Assembly (NCBI RefSeq): GCF_036850765.1 | Contig: NC_089494.1 | Span: 57,801,809-57,865,808, forward strand | From: Saccopteryx bilineata | Lineage: Eukaryota; Chordata; Mammalia; Chiroptera; Emballonuridae | Direction: 5' to 3' | Length of the DNA stretch: 64,000 bases | Part shown: positions 12,201 through 23,838 of the stretch, in pieces | Position numbering within the stretch: the first letter of the stretch is position 1 | How the letters are laid out: every line of letters begins with the position of its first letter | Notes under the pieces: model-generated | What the model saw: only the letters and a program-made list of their open reading frames with translations | Told to the model about the DNA's origin: nothing | The model's database searches: none | Made by a program: the position numbers and the translations under genes

Positions 12201-12600
12201 GATGCAAAGAACTTTAATATTATTTTATCAATGTTTTCCTTTCCTATGAGCACTCCGTCTTGTTTAAAAATCTTTGCTTTTTTTTTTTCAGATCCATAAT
12301 CAATTTGGAACTGTTATTAGAGATCTAGTACTAATTACAAGATCAGGTAAAATTCTGGGGGCTTCTCTCTCCCACCTCACTTTCACTGTCACCCTCCAGG
12401 GCTAACTCCACGCTCCCTTGTTTCTTTAAAGGCCCTCACGGCCCGTGTGGACACCAGAGACCGTAAGACCTCTAAAATGCTTTTTCTTCCCGTTCACCAG
12501 CCTTCACCTCTGACTACTTCCTCAGCTGACCGAGCTCATCAGGAGCTGTCATGGCAACCTCTCTCTTTCCAGCACTCTCAATTCCAGACTCACTTAACAT
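12201..12600. other. unassigned non-coding sequence
   Basis: Nothing recognised. Confidence 0.5.
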
Positions 12601-12852
12601 AAGGTGACCAATCGTCCTCCTTTAGGGAGGACAGTCCTTCTTTTGTAAGTTCCATCTTCCCTCGAAAAGTGTCCTCCTACATGTCCTCCTTTCTGATATA
12701 GGAAGACTAATCTGTAAATGTCCGTATTCGATCGATGCAGTTGCATGTGATGTGACATATTTGTACCTAAACGAGTACTTTTTTCTTACAATAATTATTA
12801 AAAATTAATAGACATGTAAGCATAATTACAATATAAAATATTACAAATGTTT

Positions 12853-13222
12853 GTTTTGTTTTGTATTTTTCCGAAGCTGAAAACGGGGAGGCAGTCAGAC
12901 AGACTCCCGCATGTGCCCGACCGGGATCCACCCGGCACGTCCACCAGGGGGCGATGCTCTGCCCATCTGGGGCGTCGCTCTGTTGCGACCAGAGCCACTC
13001 TAGCGCCTGAGGCAGAGGCCATGGAGCCATCCCCAGCGCCCGGGCCATCTTTGCTCCAATGGAGCCTTGGCTGCGGGAGGGGAAGAGAGAGACAGAGAGG
13101 AAGGAGAGGGGGAGGGATGGAGAAGCAGATGGGCACTTCTCCTGTGTGCCCCGGCCGGGAACCGAACCCGAGACTTCCACAAGCCAGGCCGATGCTCTAC
13201 CACTGAGCCAACCAGCCAGGGC
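12853..13222 (-). mobile_element. SINE-A copy 2 (antisense)
   Basis: Full SINE-A on the minus strand, with a T-rich tail at the left and head complement ccagccagggc at the right. The target repeat acaaatgttt occurs at 12,843-12,852 and 13,224-13,233. Confidence 0.93.
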
Positions 13223-13233
13223 AACAAATGTTT

Positions 13234-13628
13234 TTTTTGTTTTTTTTTTTTCTGAAGCTGGAAATGGGGAGAGACAGTCAGACAGACTCCCGCATGCGCC
13301 CGACCAGGATCCACCCGGCACGCCCACCATGGGGCGACGCTCTGCCCACCAGGGGGTGATAATCTGCCCATCCTGGGCGTCGCCATGTTGCGACCAGAGC
13401 CACTCTAGCGCCTGAGGCAGAGGCCACAGAGCCATCCCCAGCGCCCGGGCCATCTTTGCTCCAATGGAGCCTTGGCTGTGGGAGGGGAAGAGAGAGACAG
13501 AGAGGAAAGCGCGGCGGAGGGGTGGAGAAGCAAATGGGCGCTTCTCCTGTGTGCCCTGGCCGGGAATCGAACCCGGGTCCTCCGCACGCTAGGCCGACGC
13601 TCTACCGCTGAGCCAACCAGCCAGGGCC
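13234..13628 (-). mobile_element. SINE-A copy 3 (antisense), tandem with copy 2
   Basis: A second full SINE-A in the same orientation, directly after copy 2. The same target string acaaatgttt follows it again near 13,630, so the string occurs three times around the two copies. It carries two internal agcatcgccccctggtggg-type units. Confidence 0.93.
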
Positions 13629-14026
13629 TACAAATGTTTTTATTATGCTTTTATATTATAGTGTATTATTGTTGCAATGAATAAAATGTTTCTTTTACTT
13701 ACGATATTGTTTTCTTCAATTTATTTTTGTCCTCCTCTTCATTGTAAAAAAGTTGGTCACCTTACTTAACACAAATCTCAATATTGGCAGGAAGGTAATA
13801 TGGACCAATTGGTTTTAAAGCTATGGAGAACTGGGTTTGTAACACTATACAATTTACAAGCTGTAGGACTCTGGCAGTTGCTTGACATTTCTATTTCCTC
13901 ATCCATGCTATTGACAAGGGCGGGGCTAGGAGTGAAGGGAAGATGAGGTAGGGCTGGAAGGCTGTCAGTAACACCTCTGGGCCTATTGTGGGGATGAAAA
14001 AGTATGTCAAAACACCAGCTAAAAGA

Positions 14027-14436
14027 GCCCTGGCCGGTTGGCTCAGCGGTAGGGCGTCGGCCTAGCGTGCGAAGGACCCGGGTTCGATTCCGGCCAGGGC
14101 ACACAGGAGAAGCGCCCATTTGCTTCTCCACCCCTCCGCCGCGCCTTCCTCTCTGTCTCTCTCTTCCCCTCCCGCAGCCAAGGCTCCATTGGAGCAAAGA
14201 TGGCCCGGGCGCTGGGGATGGCTCCTTGGCCTCTGCCCCAGGCGCTAGAGTGGCTCTGGTCGCAACATGGCGACGCCCAGGATGGGCAGAGCATCGCTCC
14301 CTGGTGGGCAGAGCGTCGCCCCCTGGTGGGCATGCCGGGTGGATCCCGGTCGGGCGCATGCGGGAGTCTGTCTGACTGTCTCTCCTTGTTTCCAGCTTCA
14401 GAAAAATGCAAAAAAAAAAAGAAAAAAAAAGAAAAG
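14027..14436 (+). mobile_element. SINE-A copy 4
   Basis: The TSD is perfect over 18 bp, aaaacaccagctaaaaga, at 14,009-14,026 and 14,437-14,454, so it is young. Two internal units. The 221-, 123- and 122-codon frames here are shadows of the SINE. Confidence 0.95.
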
Positions 14437-14454
14437 AAAACACCAGCTAAAAGA

Positions 14455-14984
14455 AGAACAGATCAATTAAACCACTAGTCAACTCACTCAGTTGCTCTGA
14501 ACATTACTGGAGAAGCTCTTACCACCTCAGCAGGGCTTTCCTATTCACCACATTGACCATATAAACTTTAACTACAACCCCTCCAGGCCTCTTTTTCACT
14601 CCTCTGTCTGCCCCCTCGCTTCGAAGAGCTCTCTGGGGTTATTCCACTTCAGGCCAACATAAATAACAAGCATTGAATTTACCTTCCTATCTGAAATAAC
14701 CAAAAAGTGGGCAAAACATATGGAGAAATGATTTTCAAGAGATTATCAGGCAACAAAAACAGTGATCTCTCAAAGATAGAAAAGTGAGGTTAAGTCCTAT
14801 GATTGGACCAGCTCACTTCCTTGAGTTTCCATCCGAGGCACAGGGATGGGGGGCCAGGAAGGAGCCAGCAGATTACTGAGCTCGGAATCCAACACAACCA
14901 AGGCGGTTATACTTCGAAGGAAATAAGTGAGCTTCACGCAGAGAGAGTTCTGGAGATGTGTCAAGTTTCTCAAGAATTCAACTG
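14455..14984. other. unassigned non-coding sequence
   Basis: Nothing recognised with certainty. It may be the upstream part of the following L1M. Confidence 0.4.
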
Positions 14985-15237
14985 AGTCCTGCTCACAGGC
15001 ATAAGGAAACTAGAGGCTGGAGAAAGACCTTCAGAAAGGAGTAGAAATTATAGTGCAATACCCTCAATCACACAGAATCCAGAACAGCGCCTGCTACCCC
15101 GACAGACTGGAACACCCCTTTATTCCAGGGACACTGGACAGAGTACACAGAAAAACCATGCCCAGTCCTAAGAAGTGAGTAGCCCTAAATTAAATAGTCC
15201 CACCTAAAATATAGGTATCTCAAAGCAAAGCCTAAAA

Positions 15238-15428
15238 CAGGGGTCCCCAAACTTTTTACACAGGAGACCAGTTCACTTTCCCTCAGACCGTTGGAGGGCC
15301 GCCACATACAGTGCTTCTCTCACTGACCTCCAATGAAAGAGGTGCCCCTTCCGGAAGTGCGGCAGGGGCTGGATAAATGGCCTTAGAGGGCCGCATGTGG
15401 CCCGTGGGCCGTAGTTTTGGGACGCCTG
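15238..15428. mobile_element. non-autonomous hAT element (family hAT-1, short form, 191 bp)
   Basis: Inverse orientation to the copy at 481. Begins caggggtccccaaact and ends gttttgggacgcctg. A perfect 8-bp TSD, gcctaaaa, at 15,230-15,237 and 15,429-15,436. The middle of the long form is missing. Confidence 0.9.
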
Positions 15429-15992
15429 GCCTAAAAGACTGTGACAATTTCTAAGTACAATACAGAACAAAGCTCAAGAATATTTATAGGAATTTAAAAA
15501 CATCCAGCACCCAACAAGGTAAAAGTCACAGTATCTGGCATCTGATAAATTGCCAGGTATACAAAGAAGCAGGAAAATCTGACTCATCATAAGAAGATAA
15601 ATCAATCAATCCTAACTCAGAGCAGATACAAATATTAGAATTAGCAGACAAGAACATTAAAAGTTAAAGTTGTATTCTGTGTGTTGAAAAAGTTAAAGGG
15701 TGATGAAAGATATTTCAAAACACCTAAATACTTCTAGAGATAAAAACTACAAGATCTTAGATGAAAAATACATTGCATAGGATTAATATATTAGACATTG
15801 CCAAAGAAAAGATTACTAAATGTGAAGACAGCAATAACTACACATGTTGAAAGAAAAAAAAAGAGAGAGAATTTTAAAAATATGAACAGCATATCAGTGA
15901 ACTGTAAGACAACCTCAAGGAGTCGAATATACTGGTAAATAGAGTCCCCTAAAAGAAAGAAAAGTGAAGACCGGATGGGGGGGAAATCTTGA

Positions 15993-16394
15993 GCCTGACC
16001 AGGCAGTGGCGCAGTGGATAGTGTCGGACTGGGATCTTGAGGATCCCAGGTTCAAAACCCTGAGGTTGCTGGCTTGAGCGCGGGCTCACCAACTTGAGCA
16101 TGGGGTCGCTGGTTTGCGCATAGGATCATAGACATGACCCCATGGTCGCAGGCTTGAGCCCAAAGGTCGCTGGCTTTAGCCGAAGATTGCTGGCTTGAGC
16201 CAAAGGTCACTGGCTTACGCAAGGGATCACTCACTCTGCTGTAGGACCCTGGTCAAGGCACATATGAGAAAGCAATCAATGAACAACTAAGGTGCCGCAA
16301 TGAAGAATTGATGCTTCTCATCTCTCCCTTCCTGGTTGTCTGTCTCTATCTGTTCCTTTCTCTGACTCTCTCTCTCTGTCTCTGTCAAAAAAAA
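15993..16394 (+). mobile_element. SINE-B copy 3 (long form)
   Basis: Head cctgaccaggcagtggcgca, several ggtcgctggcttgagc units, gagaaagcaatcaatgaac and an A-tail. It lies directly upstream of copy 4 in tandem. Confidence 0.85.
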
Positions 16395-16401
16395 AGTCAC
16401 G

Positions 16402-17131
16402 CCTGACCAGGCGGTGGCGCAGTGGATAGAGCGTCGGACTGAGATGCAGAGGACCCAGGTTTGAGACCCCAAGGTCGCCAGCTTGAGCGTGGGCTCATCT
16501 GGTTTAAGCAAAGCTCACCAGCTTGGACTCAAAGGTCGCTGGCTTGAACAAGGGGTTACTCGGTCTGCTGAAGGCCCATGGTCAGGGCACATATGAGAAA
16601 GCAATCAATGGGCCCGGGCCGGTTGGCTCAGTGGTAGAGCATCGGCCTGGCGTGCGGGGGACCCGGGTTCGATTCCCGGCCAGGGCACATAGGAGAAGTG
16701 CCCATTTGCTTCTCCAACCCCCCCCCCCACCCTCCTTCCTCTCTGTCTCTCTCTTCCCCTCCCGCAGCCAAGGCTCCATTGGAGCAAAGATGGCCCGGGT
16801 GCTGGGGATGGCTCCTTGGCCTCTGCTCCAGGCGCTAGAGTGGCTCTGGTTGCAGCAGAGTGACGCCCCGGAGGGGCAGAGCATCGCCCCTGGTGGGCGT
16901 GCCAGGTGGATCCCGGTCGGGCGCATGCGGGAGTCTGTCTGACTGTCTCTCCCTGTTTCCAGCTTCAGAAAAATACAAAAAAAAAAAAAAAAAAAAAAAA
17001 AAAGAAAGCAATCAATGAACAACTAAGGTGTTGCAACGAAAAACTAATGATTGATGCTTCTCATCTCTCTCTGTTCTTGCCTGTCTATCCCTCTCTCTGA
17101 CTCTCTCTCTGTCTCTGTTAAAAAAAAAAAA
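16402..17131 (+). mobile_element. SINE-B copy 4, split by a SINE-A
   Basis: The head is at 16,402 and the 3' part resumes at 17,003 after the SINE-A at 16,611-17,002. agtcac follows the A-run on both sides, fitting a short TSD. Insertion order: SINE-B first, then SINE-A. Confidence 0.9.
16611..17002 (+). mobile_element. SINE-A copy 5, nested in SINE-B
   Basis: TSD agaaagcaatcaatg at 16,596-16,610 and 17,003-17,017, a perfect 15 bp made from the host SINE-B. One internal unit and a pure A-tail of over 20 bases suggest recent insertion. Confidence 0.95.
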
Positions 17132-17445
17132 GTCACACCTAGAAAAATTTCAAACCTTCTTAAAAACTAAAACCTCACAGATCCAAGAAGTTCAATGAAC
17201 ACCAAGCACAAGAAAACCACACGATGGCACATACTAATTAAAGGGGTGCAAGACACAATACATACAAAAATAAGAATGATTTCTCATTGGAAACAATTTA
17301 AGTGGAAAGCAGCATCTATAAAACACTAAGAGAAAACAATTTTGTCTACTTAGAAGTTCATACCCACTGAAAATAGCTTTCAAAACTAAAAGCAAAACAA
17401 AGATATTTCCAGATACACAACTGCTGAAAGAATTCATCGCCAATG

Positions 17446-18060
17446 ATACCAGATATGTTGGCCCCCAGGACGAGAGTCCAGAGCACAGCAACTCTGAACT
17501 GGGCACAGCGCCTGAGTGCCTCACACACACCCGGGCTCAGAGAACAGCTGGGGGCTGTGAATGAAAAGGGGGCTATGCAATATCTGACAAGCTCAAGGGG
17601 GTTACAAGACAGGTCTGATAAACTCAGCCAAAAGTAACCGCACAGGACGATCAGATCACAAACTCGTAACTGGGCAGGTTATTGAAGTCATAGTAGGTAA
17701 TCACGTCCCAGGACTATAGCTACCTTAGCAAAGGTCAATCTGTACCTTATGTGAGCTCTGTCCGTTGTTCTTACGCATCTAGGATAATATACCTTTGAAA
17801 CATCAGAGTAATTTCCTTTTCCTGCCCCTCAAAGGCACAACCACAGGCACCAGAGCACAAGACCACAGAACACCTCATTGTTCTCGTGTTCCCTGCATAC
17901 CATCTCTATGTGCTATTAATGTTATTAACTACCCTGTACCCCCAATGTAAAAGTGGTATGTTTCTCCATTTTCTTTTTTATCCAATCATAGATATTTTCC
18001 CACTTTGCTTTCTCCCCTAACATCTGCTCCTTTGATTCTAATGTATAAAATAGCTGCAAA
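17446..18060. other. unclassified, possibly LTR-derived
   Basis: The run from ccaggacgagagtccagagc to ctaatgtataaaatagctgc has the feel of a class-I LTR (late TATA-like 'gtataaaata'), but I find neither ends nor a TSD. Weak. Confidence 0.25.
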
Positions 18061-18061
18061 G

Positions 18062-18196
18062 CCCTAGCCAGATGGTTAGACTTGGTTGGTTAGCGCTTCA
18101 CCCTAAAGTACAGAGGTTGCCAGCTCAATCCCCAGTCAGGGCATATACAGGAACAGATAGATGTTCCTGCCTGTCTCTCTCTTGAAAATGAGTAAA
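18062..18196 (+). mobile_element. SINE-D copy 3 with expanded tail
   Basis: Head gccctagccagatggttag, then ggttgccagctcaatcccc, gcatatacaggaacagatag, and a CT-rich segment that leads into the purine array. Confidence 0.8.
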
Positions 18197-18328
18197 CAAA
18201 AAAAGAGGGAGGGAAGAAGGAAGGGAGGGAGGGAGGGAGGGAGGGAGGGAGGGAGGGAGGGAGGGAGGAAGGAAGGAAGGAAGGAAGGAAGGAAGGAAGG
18301 AAGGAAGGAAGGAAGGAAGGAAGGAAGG
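18197..18328 (+). repeat. (GGGA)n/(GGAA)n microsatellite
   Basis: About 130 bases of uninterrupted purine: ggga units first, then ggaa units to 18,328. It grew from the 3' tail of the SINE-D. Open frames of poly-Arg/Glu/Gly or poly-Pro/Ser across it are artefacts. Confidence 0.97.
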
Positions 18329-18459
18329 ACATCACTGGTTCCATCACCATTTTCTTTACATCTGTAGAAATACTGGTGAATCAGCTCTAATGTGTACCAT
18401 GTATAAAATCATGATAGCTTAGTAGCCAGGCACGCAATGGTCACTACAAGTCTGGCACT

Positions 18460-18600
18460 GTCTTGAACACCCCATTCAACCCCTCAGAACTTCAGTTTCC
18501 TCGTCTCCAAAATGAGGGAGGTAGACCAGATGACTTTTAAGATCTTTTCTGTGATTCAGAGATGCTGAGAAGGCTAATGTGTTTGTTAAGTCTTCAGTTA
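18460..18600 (+). repeat. MIR-type fragment
   Basis: Contains 'cttcagtttcctcgtctccaaaatgaggg', the conserved MIR core string with changes. Confidence 0.6.
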
Positions 18601-18774
18601 CTACAACACTAAGAATATATAACAACAGATACTGATGACATCTGTTTGTTACAAAATATTCTCAAAGTAATCTGAACCATTATTGTGAAGGATGGCCATT
18701 CTTTCTCCCTCATTATCATTCTAATTTAATGAAAATCAGTTGACTACCAACTGCAACTCTTAACACTGCCTACC

Positions 18775-19300
18775 TATATATATTTTTAATTGAGGTAACA
18801 CTGGTTTATAGCATTATATATAAGTGTCAGGTGTAACATTATCATTCAACAGCTGGAGACTTTTTTTTTTTTACAGAGAGAGCAAGAGTCAGAGAGAGGG
18901 ATAGATAGGAACTGACAGACAGGAATGCAGAAAGATGAGAAGCATCAATCATCAGTTTTTCGTTGTGGCACTTTAGTTGTTCATTGATTGCTTTCTCATA
19001 TGAGCCTTGACCTGGGGCTACAGCAGACCGAGTAACCCCTTGCTCAAGCCAGCGACCTTAGGTCCAAGCTGTTGAGCTTTGCTCAAACCAGATGAGCCCA
19101 CACTCAAGCTGGTGACCTTGAGGTCTCTAATCTGGGACCTCTGCATCCCAGTCCGATGCTCTATCCACTGTGCAACTGCCCAGTCAGGCAACAGCTGGAG
19201 ACATTATTACAGCATGCTCACCAGCAAAGGTCATCTGTCACCATACAACTGACCCCCTTTATCCCTTTCACCCTCCCCCACTCCCAATATTTTCTTTAGA
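18775..19300 (-). mobile_element. L1M 3' UTR fragment (antisense), interrupted by SINE-B
   Basis: 18,785-18,846 (ttttaattgaggtaacactgg, gtgtcaggtgtaacattatcattcaac) and 19,203-19,290 match the antisense L1 3' UTR, split by SINE-B at 18,861-19,188. Confidence 0.65.
18861..19188 (-). mobile_element. SINE-B copy 5 (antisense)
   Basis: Perfect 14-bp TSD caacagctggagac at 18,847-18,860 and 19,189-19,202. T-rich tail complement on the left, head complement ctgcccagtcaggc on the right. Confidence 0.94.
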
Positions 19301-21170
19301 GTACTAACCATAATTAGCTATCTTAAAACCAGAAAGATAATTTAAATCTTAATTCTCAATAAACTAATAACATAATTTTAGCATACAATTTTAGGAATAT
19401 TTCTCTAAAGCTTTCTGGAATTCCTAAAGAAAACCTATCTACTTTAACAAGGAAATTCCAAGAGATTATGAAAAATAGCATAAAATTATCAAGTTATACT
19501 TTATCCCCACAACACACAGTAATATATACATTCTGGCGCAAAGCACCTTCAGATACAATATTATCATCCAAGTTGCATATTTAAAACATGGGAGCAGATG
19601 TATGATCTAATTTATCAGGGGCAACATTCTACCACCACGTTCAAAAAGAGATTACTAATTTCCTGTTACAAGTATAGTCATCATACCTATGCCAGCAGAG
19701 GAGAAAGGAAGTTATCATGATTTGTACACAGTTTTTAAATTATCTGAGAAAAGAGAACCTTGCTTGTATTTAACTCATAAGTTACTGCTCTGCAGAGAAA
19801 TGTCAAATGGGCTGTTTTAACACTCCCACCCAAAAAAAGCAACTAAGAAGCTCCAGGATCTCCAACTTAAAGAAATGCATTTTAACCTTTTTTTACTTTT
19901 TTCCTGGCTTTGAAAAATGTAATTCTTAAACCTCATCATTTCACATTATGTGGCCTTTTCCAAAAGAATAATTAGGCATTCTTCTCAGGGTTTTTCAGAA
20001 TCTTTCTTACATAGAGAAACAAATAATTGTCAGCTACCCTATAATGGACATTTGAGAATAGAGGAACAGCCTTGCTTTACCAAATGTTTTCCTTTAAGGT
20101 TTAAGGGGAAAACGCCCCAAGTTTTTCTTCAGTGCTCTCAAAGATTAGAGTACAAATACAAACTAAAGAAACCTATAATTAGCACTTATAATAGCAAACA
20201 ATGTACAGTGTAATTTTATATGAATTAACAAAAATTATATATTCAACAACATTTCCTAAATGGCCATTATGTACAAGGTTATGTGATGTGGGAGTTAAAA
20301 AAGATGAATAGATAGAGCTTTCTATTGCTATGAAAAGCCCTTTTTAATAGCATTAGTTTTGGGGATTTAACAAGTGAAAATAAAAAACAATCCTTAATGG
20401 TTATCAATCCGACTGAGGCTCCAGCCCTCTGAGCAGTCACTCAGAGGCAGCTAAAGGTTGAAGACTCAATATCAGAGCAAGCCATGAAACGACGGCCCCA
20501 AACCCAGGCAGCCAAATCAGCCTGTCTTCTAAAAGATGCGGAAAAACACCAAGCAGCGAATACACAAGCATCCTTAGCAGCAAATCAACAGAAATAATAA
20601 GTGTATAAAAGGAGTAAAGGTTAGGGTTTGGGGGAGAACAGCAGAGAAGGGGTAAATAATGTTTATCCTTATTTGTTTAAAGCAGAATTTCCACATAAAG
20701 CCAAAACTTAAAAGGCTGCCTTTACAAACTGACACATGAAAGCTCTCATTTGATTTTAGAAAACTGGATTTTATGGGTTTTTTTTCTTTTAATCACCATT
20801 GGGATTAATAACTTGGTTATATTTACTCTCTGCCAAATAGTATTTACACACTGAGGACAGCAACACCCCAGCATCCAAGCCAAAATCCAAAGTGTCCAAT
20901 GGACACAGGCTACCTCCACTTTCTCTCAGAAAGTAAAAAAAAAATTCATAAATTATCATTGAGTAATAGTCACTAAATACCAGCAATGTACTAAATATCG
21001 GGCGAATTAGACAAAATCAAATCTGAAAAAAAAGTTTTGTATTTAAATATTTATCAAGTTAAAAACTGAGAGCCAATTACATTCTGTATTTTAGTTATCA
21101 TGTGTTTGATGCTACTACTTCTGTAACAGCAATGATTCCTTTTAATACTGGTGGGCGGTATTGGTTAGTT
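19301..21170. other. unassigned non-coding sequence
   Basis: The longest stretch without a recognised repeat in the left half. AT-rich; the 87-codon frame at 19,950-20,213 has no motif or splice-flank I would trust. It may contain old diverged repeats or conserved non-coding DNA. Confidence 0.45.
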
Positions 21171-21179
21171 TTAACTATG

Positions 21180-21470
21180 GGCCAGAGCAGCACAGAACAC
21201 TCAACACAACAATCTGAAAGCTAGATTGTAATACCATCCCCTTTATCACAGCGAAGGAAACAACTTTGGCAAGTTACTTAACCTCTGTGTGCTTCAGCTT
21301 TCTCATCTCTAAAATGGAGCTAATAAATAGAATTAACCAACTGGATTGGTGGTGAGAACTAAAATGAGTTCATTCAAATAAAGCCCGCCACACAGTACAC
21401 TGCCCACGCATCAGCTATCACTGTGTCTACGTTTTCACAACTCATAGGCAGTCCTTGTTGCTATGCCTTC
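21180..21470 (+). repeat. MIR (sense)
   Basis: Contains ttggcaagttacttaacctc followed by a form of 'tttctcatctctaaaatgg' and a MIR-like downstream part. Confidence 0.8.
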
Positions 21471-21544
21471 CCATGCATTCTTAGTGGGAGTAAAAGATGA
21501 TTTTTAAAAACTGCTGAAGGGTTAGGCTGATAAAGGATACACAA

Positions 21545-22560
21545 CAAAGGCCTGAAAGTGTTTATACCCCTTAGTTCTTAGTCTAGCCATTCTAGGGAAT
21601 AATCAGAGCTGTACACAAAGCCATTCATCAGGTTATTGATAATGCCTAAAAAACCACCTATTTAACTAGAATTAAGTAAAATATAGCATGCACATAAAAT
21701 GAAATCTTTTGCATCTACAGTATTAAAAATTAAATTTAGTTATGGAGACAGTAAAAAAATCAGTGGCTGCCAGAGGCTGGGGAAGGGACAGATGACTAGG
21801 GAGAGCACAGAGGATTTTTAGGGCAGTGAATCTACTCTGTATGATACTATAATGGTGGTATATATCACATATTTGTCAAAACCCATGCAATATACAACAA
21901 CAATAGTGAACCATAACGGATACTATGGAGTAAGCATGAGACAACAGGTCAATGTAGGTTTGTCGATCGTAACAAATGTATGTTACGTATGGAGTATTGA
22001 TGGTGAAAGCTGGGCTTGTTTGGAGAAGAGAGTATATGAGAAATCTCTGGCCTGACCTGTGGTAGTGCAGTAGATAAAGCTGAGGTCACCAGGTCAAAAC
22101 CCTGGGCTTGCCTGGTCAAGGCACAAATGGGAGTTGATGATTCCTGCTCCTCCCCTCCTTCTCTATTTCTATCTCTCTCTCTCTAAAATGAATAAAAAAA
22201 ATTTTTTTAAACAAGTAATCTCTGTCCTTTCCATTCAATTTTGATATGAACCTGAAAATGGTCTAAAAAATAAAGTTTATGTAACAAATAAAATTTAGGA
22301 GAATCATCAGTGACACAAGAAATATTCATGATACACTGCTGAGTAAAAGAATGCAATTTGTAAAGAACAAAATATATCCAAACATTAAAATTTAGCTTCT
22401 AAAAGCAGTATAAATCATCTTAAGATGCACTTTTTTGGGGTGATAAACACACAATACAATACACAGATGATGTATTATAGAATTGTATACCTCAAACCTA
22501 CACAATTTATTAACAAATGTCACCTCAATAAAAAAAATAAAATTATATTGTAGCATTAAA
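21545..22560 (+). mobile_element. L1M 3' end (sense), interrupted by SINE-C
   Basis: 21,750-22,050 reads as an L1M 3' UTR (ctggggaagggacagatgac, gggcagtgaatctactctgtatgatactataatgg, caatgtaggtttgtcgatcgtaac). It resumes after the SINE at 22,213. A further L1 end lies at 22,430-22,545 (agatgatgtattatagaattgtatacct). Confidence 0.75.
22052..22212 (+). mobile_element. SINE-C copy 3 (sense)
   Basis: Head cctgacctgtggtagtgcag, cctggtcaaggcacaaatgg, gagttgatgattcctgctcc, CT run and A-rich tail. The short repeat aatctctg flanks it. Confidence 0.85.
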
Positions 22561-22710
22561 AAATGTATGTTTCTGTACTTGTAAATTTTTCTACAGTAAA
22601 CTTTTATCACTTTCAATACAGGCAAAAGTTTTAGAACTTTCCTTTAAAATGTCACTCAGTTTTCAATTCAGTTATTGAAAAAAATGGCATATTTGTTAAA
22701 TAGGAAATAT

Positions 22711-22918
22711 CATATTTTTCGCTCCATAAGATACACGTGACCATAAGATACACCTAAGGTTTTAAGGAGGAAAATAAGAAAAAAAAAATTCTGAACCAAA
22801 CGGTGTCTTAAAGTATTTAATGAAATGTCGTATTTTTTTGCTCCATAAGACGCACGGGCATTTTCCCCTCCTCTTTAGGGGGGAAATAGTGTGTCTTGTG
22901 GAGTGAAGAATACGGTGA
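22711..22918. mobile_element. Tigger/pogo-type MITE fragments
   Basis: Two starts of one repeat: catatttttcgctccataag at 22,711 and cgtatttttttgctccataag near 22,828. The second is closed by an inverted end (cttgtggagtgaagaatacg) by 22,915. No coding. Confidence 0.6.
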
Positions 22919-23014
22919 TCGTTAACATGAATGACACTTCTAACATCTCCATAATCCTAAAAAAAAAATTTCACCAATTCCTTAAAATCCTGTATCTTTG
23001 ATATAATATACATT

Positions 23015-23370
23015 TATATGCATTTATTCCACAAATATTTACGGATTGCCTGTCCTAGGTCCTTATGCGACAGCAGTCCCTAAGGCAGACCTGAAATGTA
23101 GGAGACAATAAAATGTCCACATAAGGAAGAAGAGGCTCTCAGACTAGGATGCATTGGGGGTCGGTGGACATACTTCAGTGGAGGACTGGGAAAGGCTCTC
23201 TGACACTTGAGATGACACAGGACAGGTGAGGCAGAGTCCATCAGGTGAAGTAGCAGGAAGAGTATTCTAAAGAAAAAAAGCAACAAGCACCACAGCCGTG
23301 CAATGGGAATAACCAGGTTTACCTAGAGAACAGCAAGGAGGCCAGTGTGGCTGGTTATCAGAGAAAGCCG
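23015..23370 (-). repeat. LINE L2 (antisense)
   Basis: Reads as the complement of the L2 3' part, e.g. tttattccacaaatatttacgg and gaacagcaaggaggccagtgtggctgg. Confidence 0.75.
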
Positions 23371-23424
23371 GGTCTGTTCAACTGTGCATTTAAAATGCCT
23401 TGAGGTTCCTAAACAACTTTATCT

Positions 23425-23680
23425 AAAATAACTGGTTAAGAGTCCAGTCTTTAGGATCAGACAGACTGAGTCTGAATCTAGCCTGGTCACTTCCTATAGA
23501 ATGGATTGCGAGCTGGTCACCTCCTCTCTGGACTATGGCCTCCGCATCTATAAAATACGACTAATAGTATCTACTCCAAGAGCAGTTGCCAGGCTTTAAA
23601 CGAGAAGATGATCATCTCAAATGTTTAGAAGAATGCTTGGCAGACAAACAAAGCTAAATAAATGGTAGCTAGTCTTGAAA
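23425..23680 (+). repeat. MIR (sense)
   Basis: tgagtctgaatctagcctggtcacttcc and ctaaataaatggtagctag fit MIR order. Confidence 0.75.
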
Positions 23681-23838
23681 GTGATCTTTAATAATTAAAA
23701 AAAAACTCCTAGAAATTTCACTGTTTGAATCATATAAATATAAATAGACTATGTCCTACTTGACCTGATGCTTTTTCAGTTACTTGTCATGTCCAGAAAT
23801 TCTATTATGTGTTATTTTGTCAAAAAAAAGCCAACGAG

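Larger units (their letters stand above)
12601..13767. mobile_element. DNA transposon with TAAGGTGACCAA inverted ends, interrupted by two SINE-As
   Basis: The left end is taaggtgaccaatcgtcctcc and the right end gagg...ttggtcacctta, which are inverted copies over at least 12 bp. The repeat cttaaca flanks the pair (left 12,594-12,600 region, right just after 13,767). Without the SINEs the element is roughly 400 bp, AT-rich inside, and codes for nothing. The superfamily is uncertain; the flanking repeat of 7-9 bp would fit hAT or a Mutator-like element. Confidence 0.7.
14985..17445 (+). mobile_element. old L1M ORF1-region fragment (sense), heavily interrupted
   Basis: 15,480-15,960 and 17,140-17,445 follow an old L1M pattern (gaattagcagacaagaacattaaa, atatcagtgaactgtaagacaa, cacagatccaagaagttcaatgaac). 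It is interrupted by a hAT-1 copy, two SINE-Bs and a SINE-A. No frame of useful length remains. Confidence 0.6.

Noticed and set aside
12767..13453. 228-codon minus frame with other long overlapping frames
   Set aside because: It translates two tandem SINE-As; the same peptide (ALGMAPWPLPQALEWLW) appears wherever a SINE-A lies.
13778..14443. 221-codon minus frame
   Set aside because: Covers SINE-A copy 4 and flank; GC-rich SINE bodies lack stops in several frames.
15993..17131. Regularly spaced ggtcgctggcttgagc units as a CRISPR-like array
   Set aside because: They are internal units of SINE-B, in a mammalian genome; spacing and flanks fit the SINE.
18090..18367. Poly-Pro/Ser and Gly/Arg/Glu frames
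   Set aside because: Translation of the purine microsatellite.
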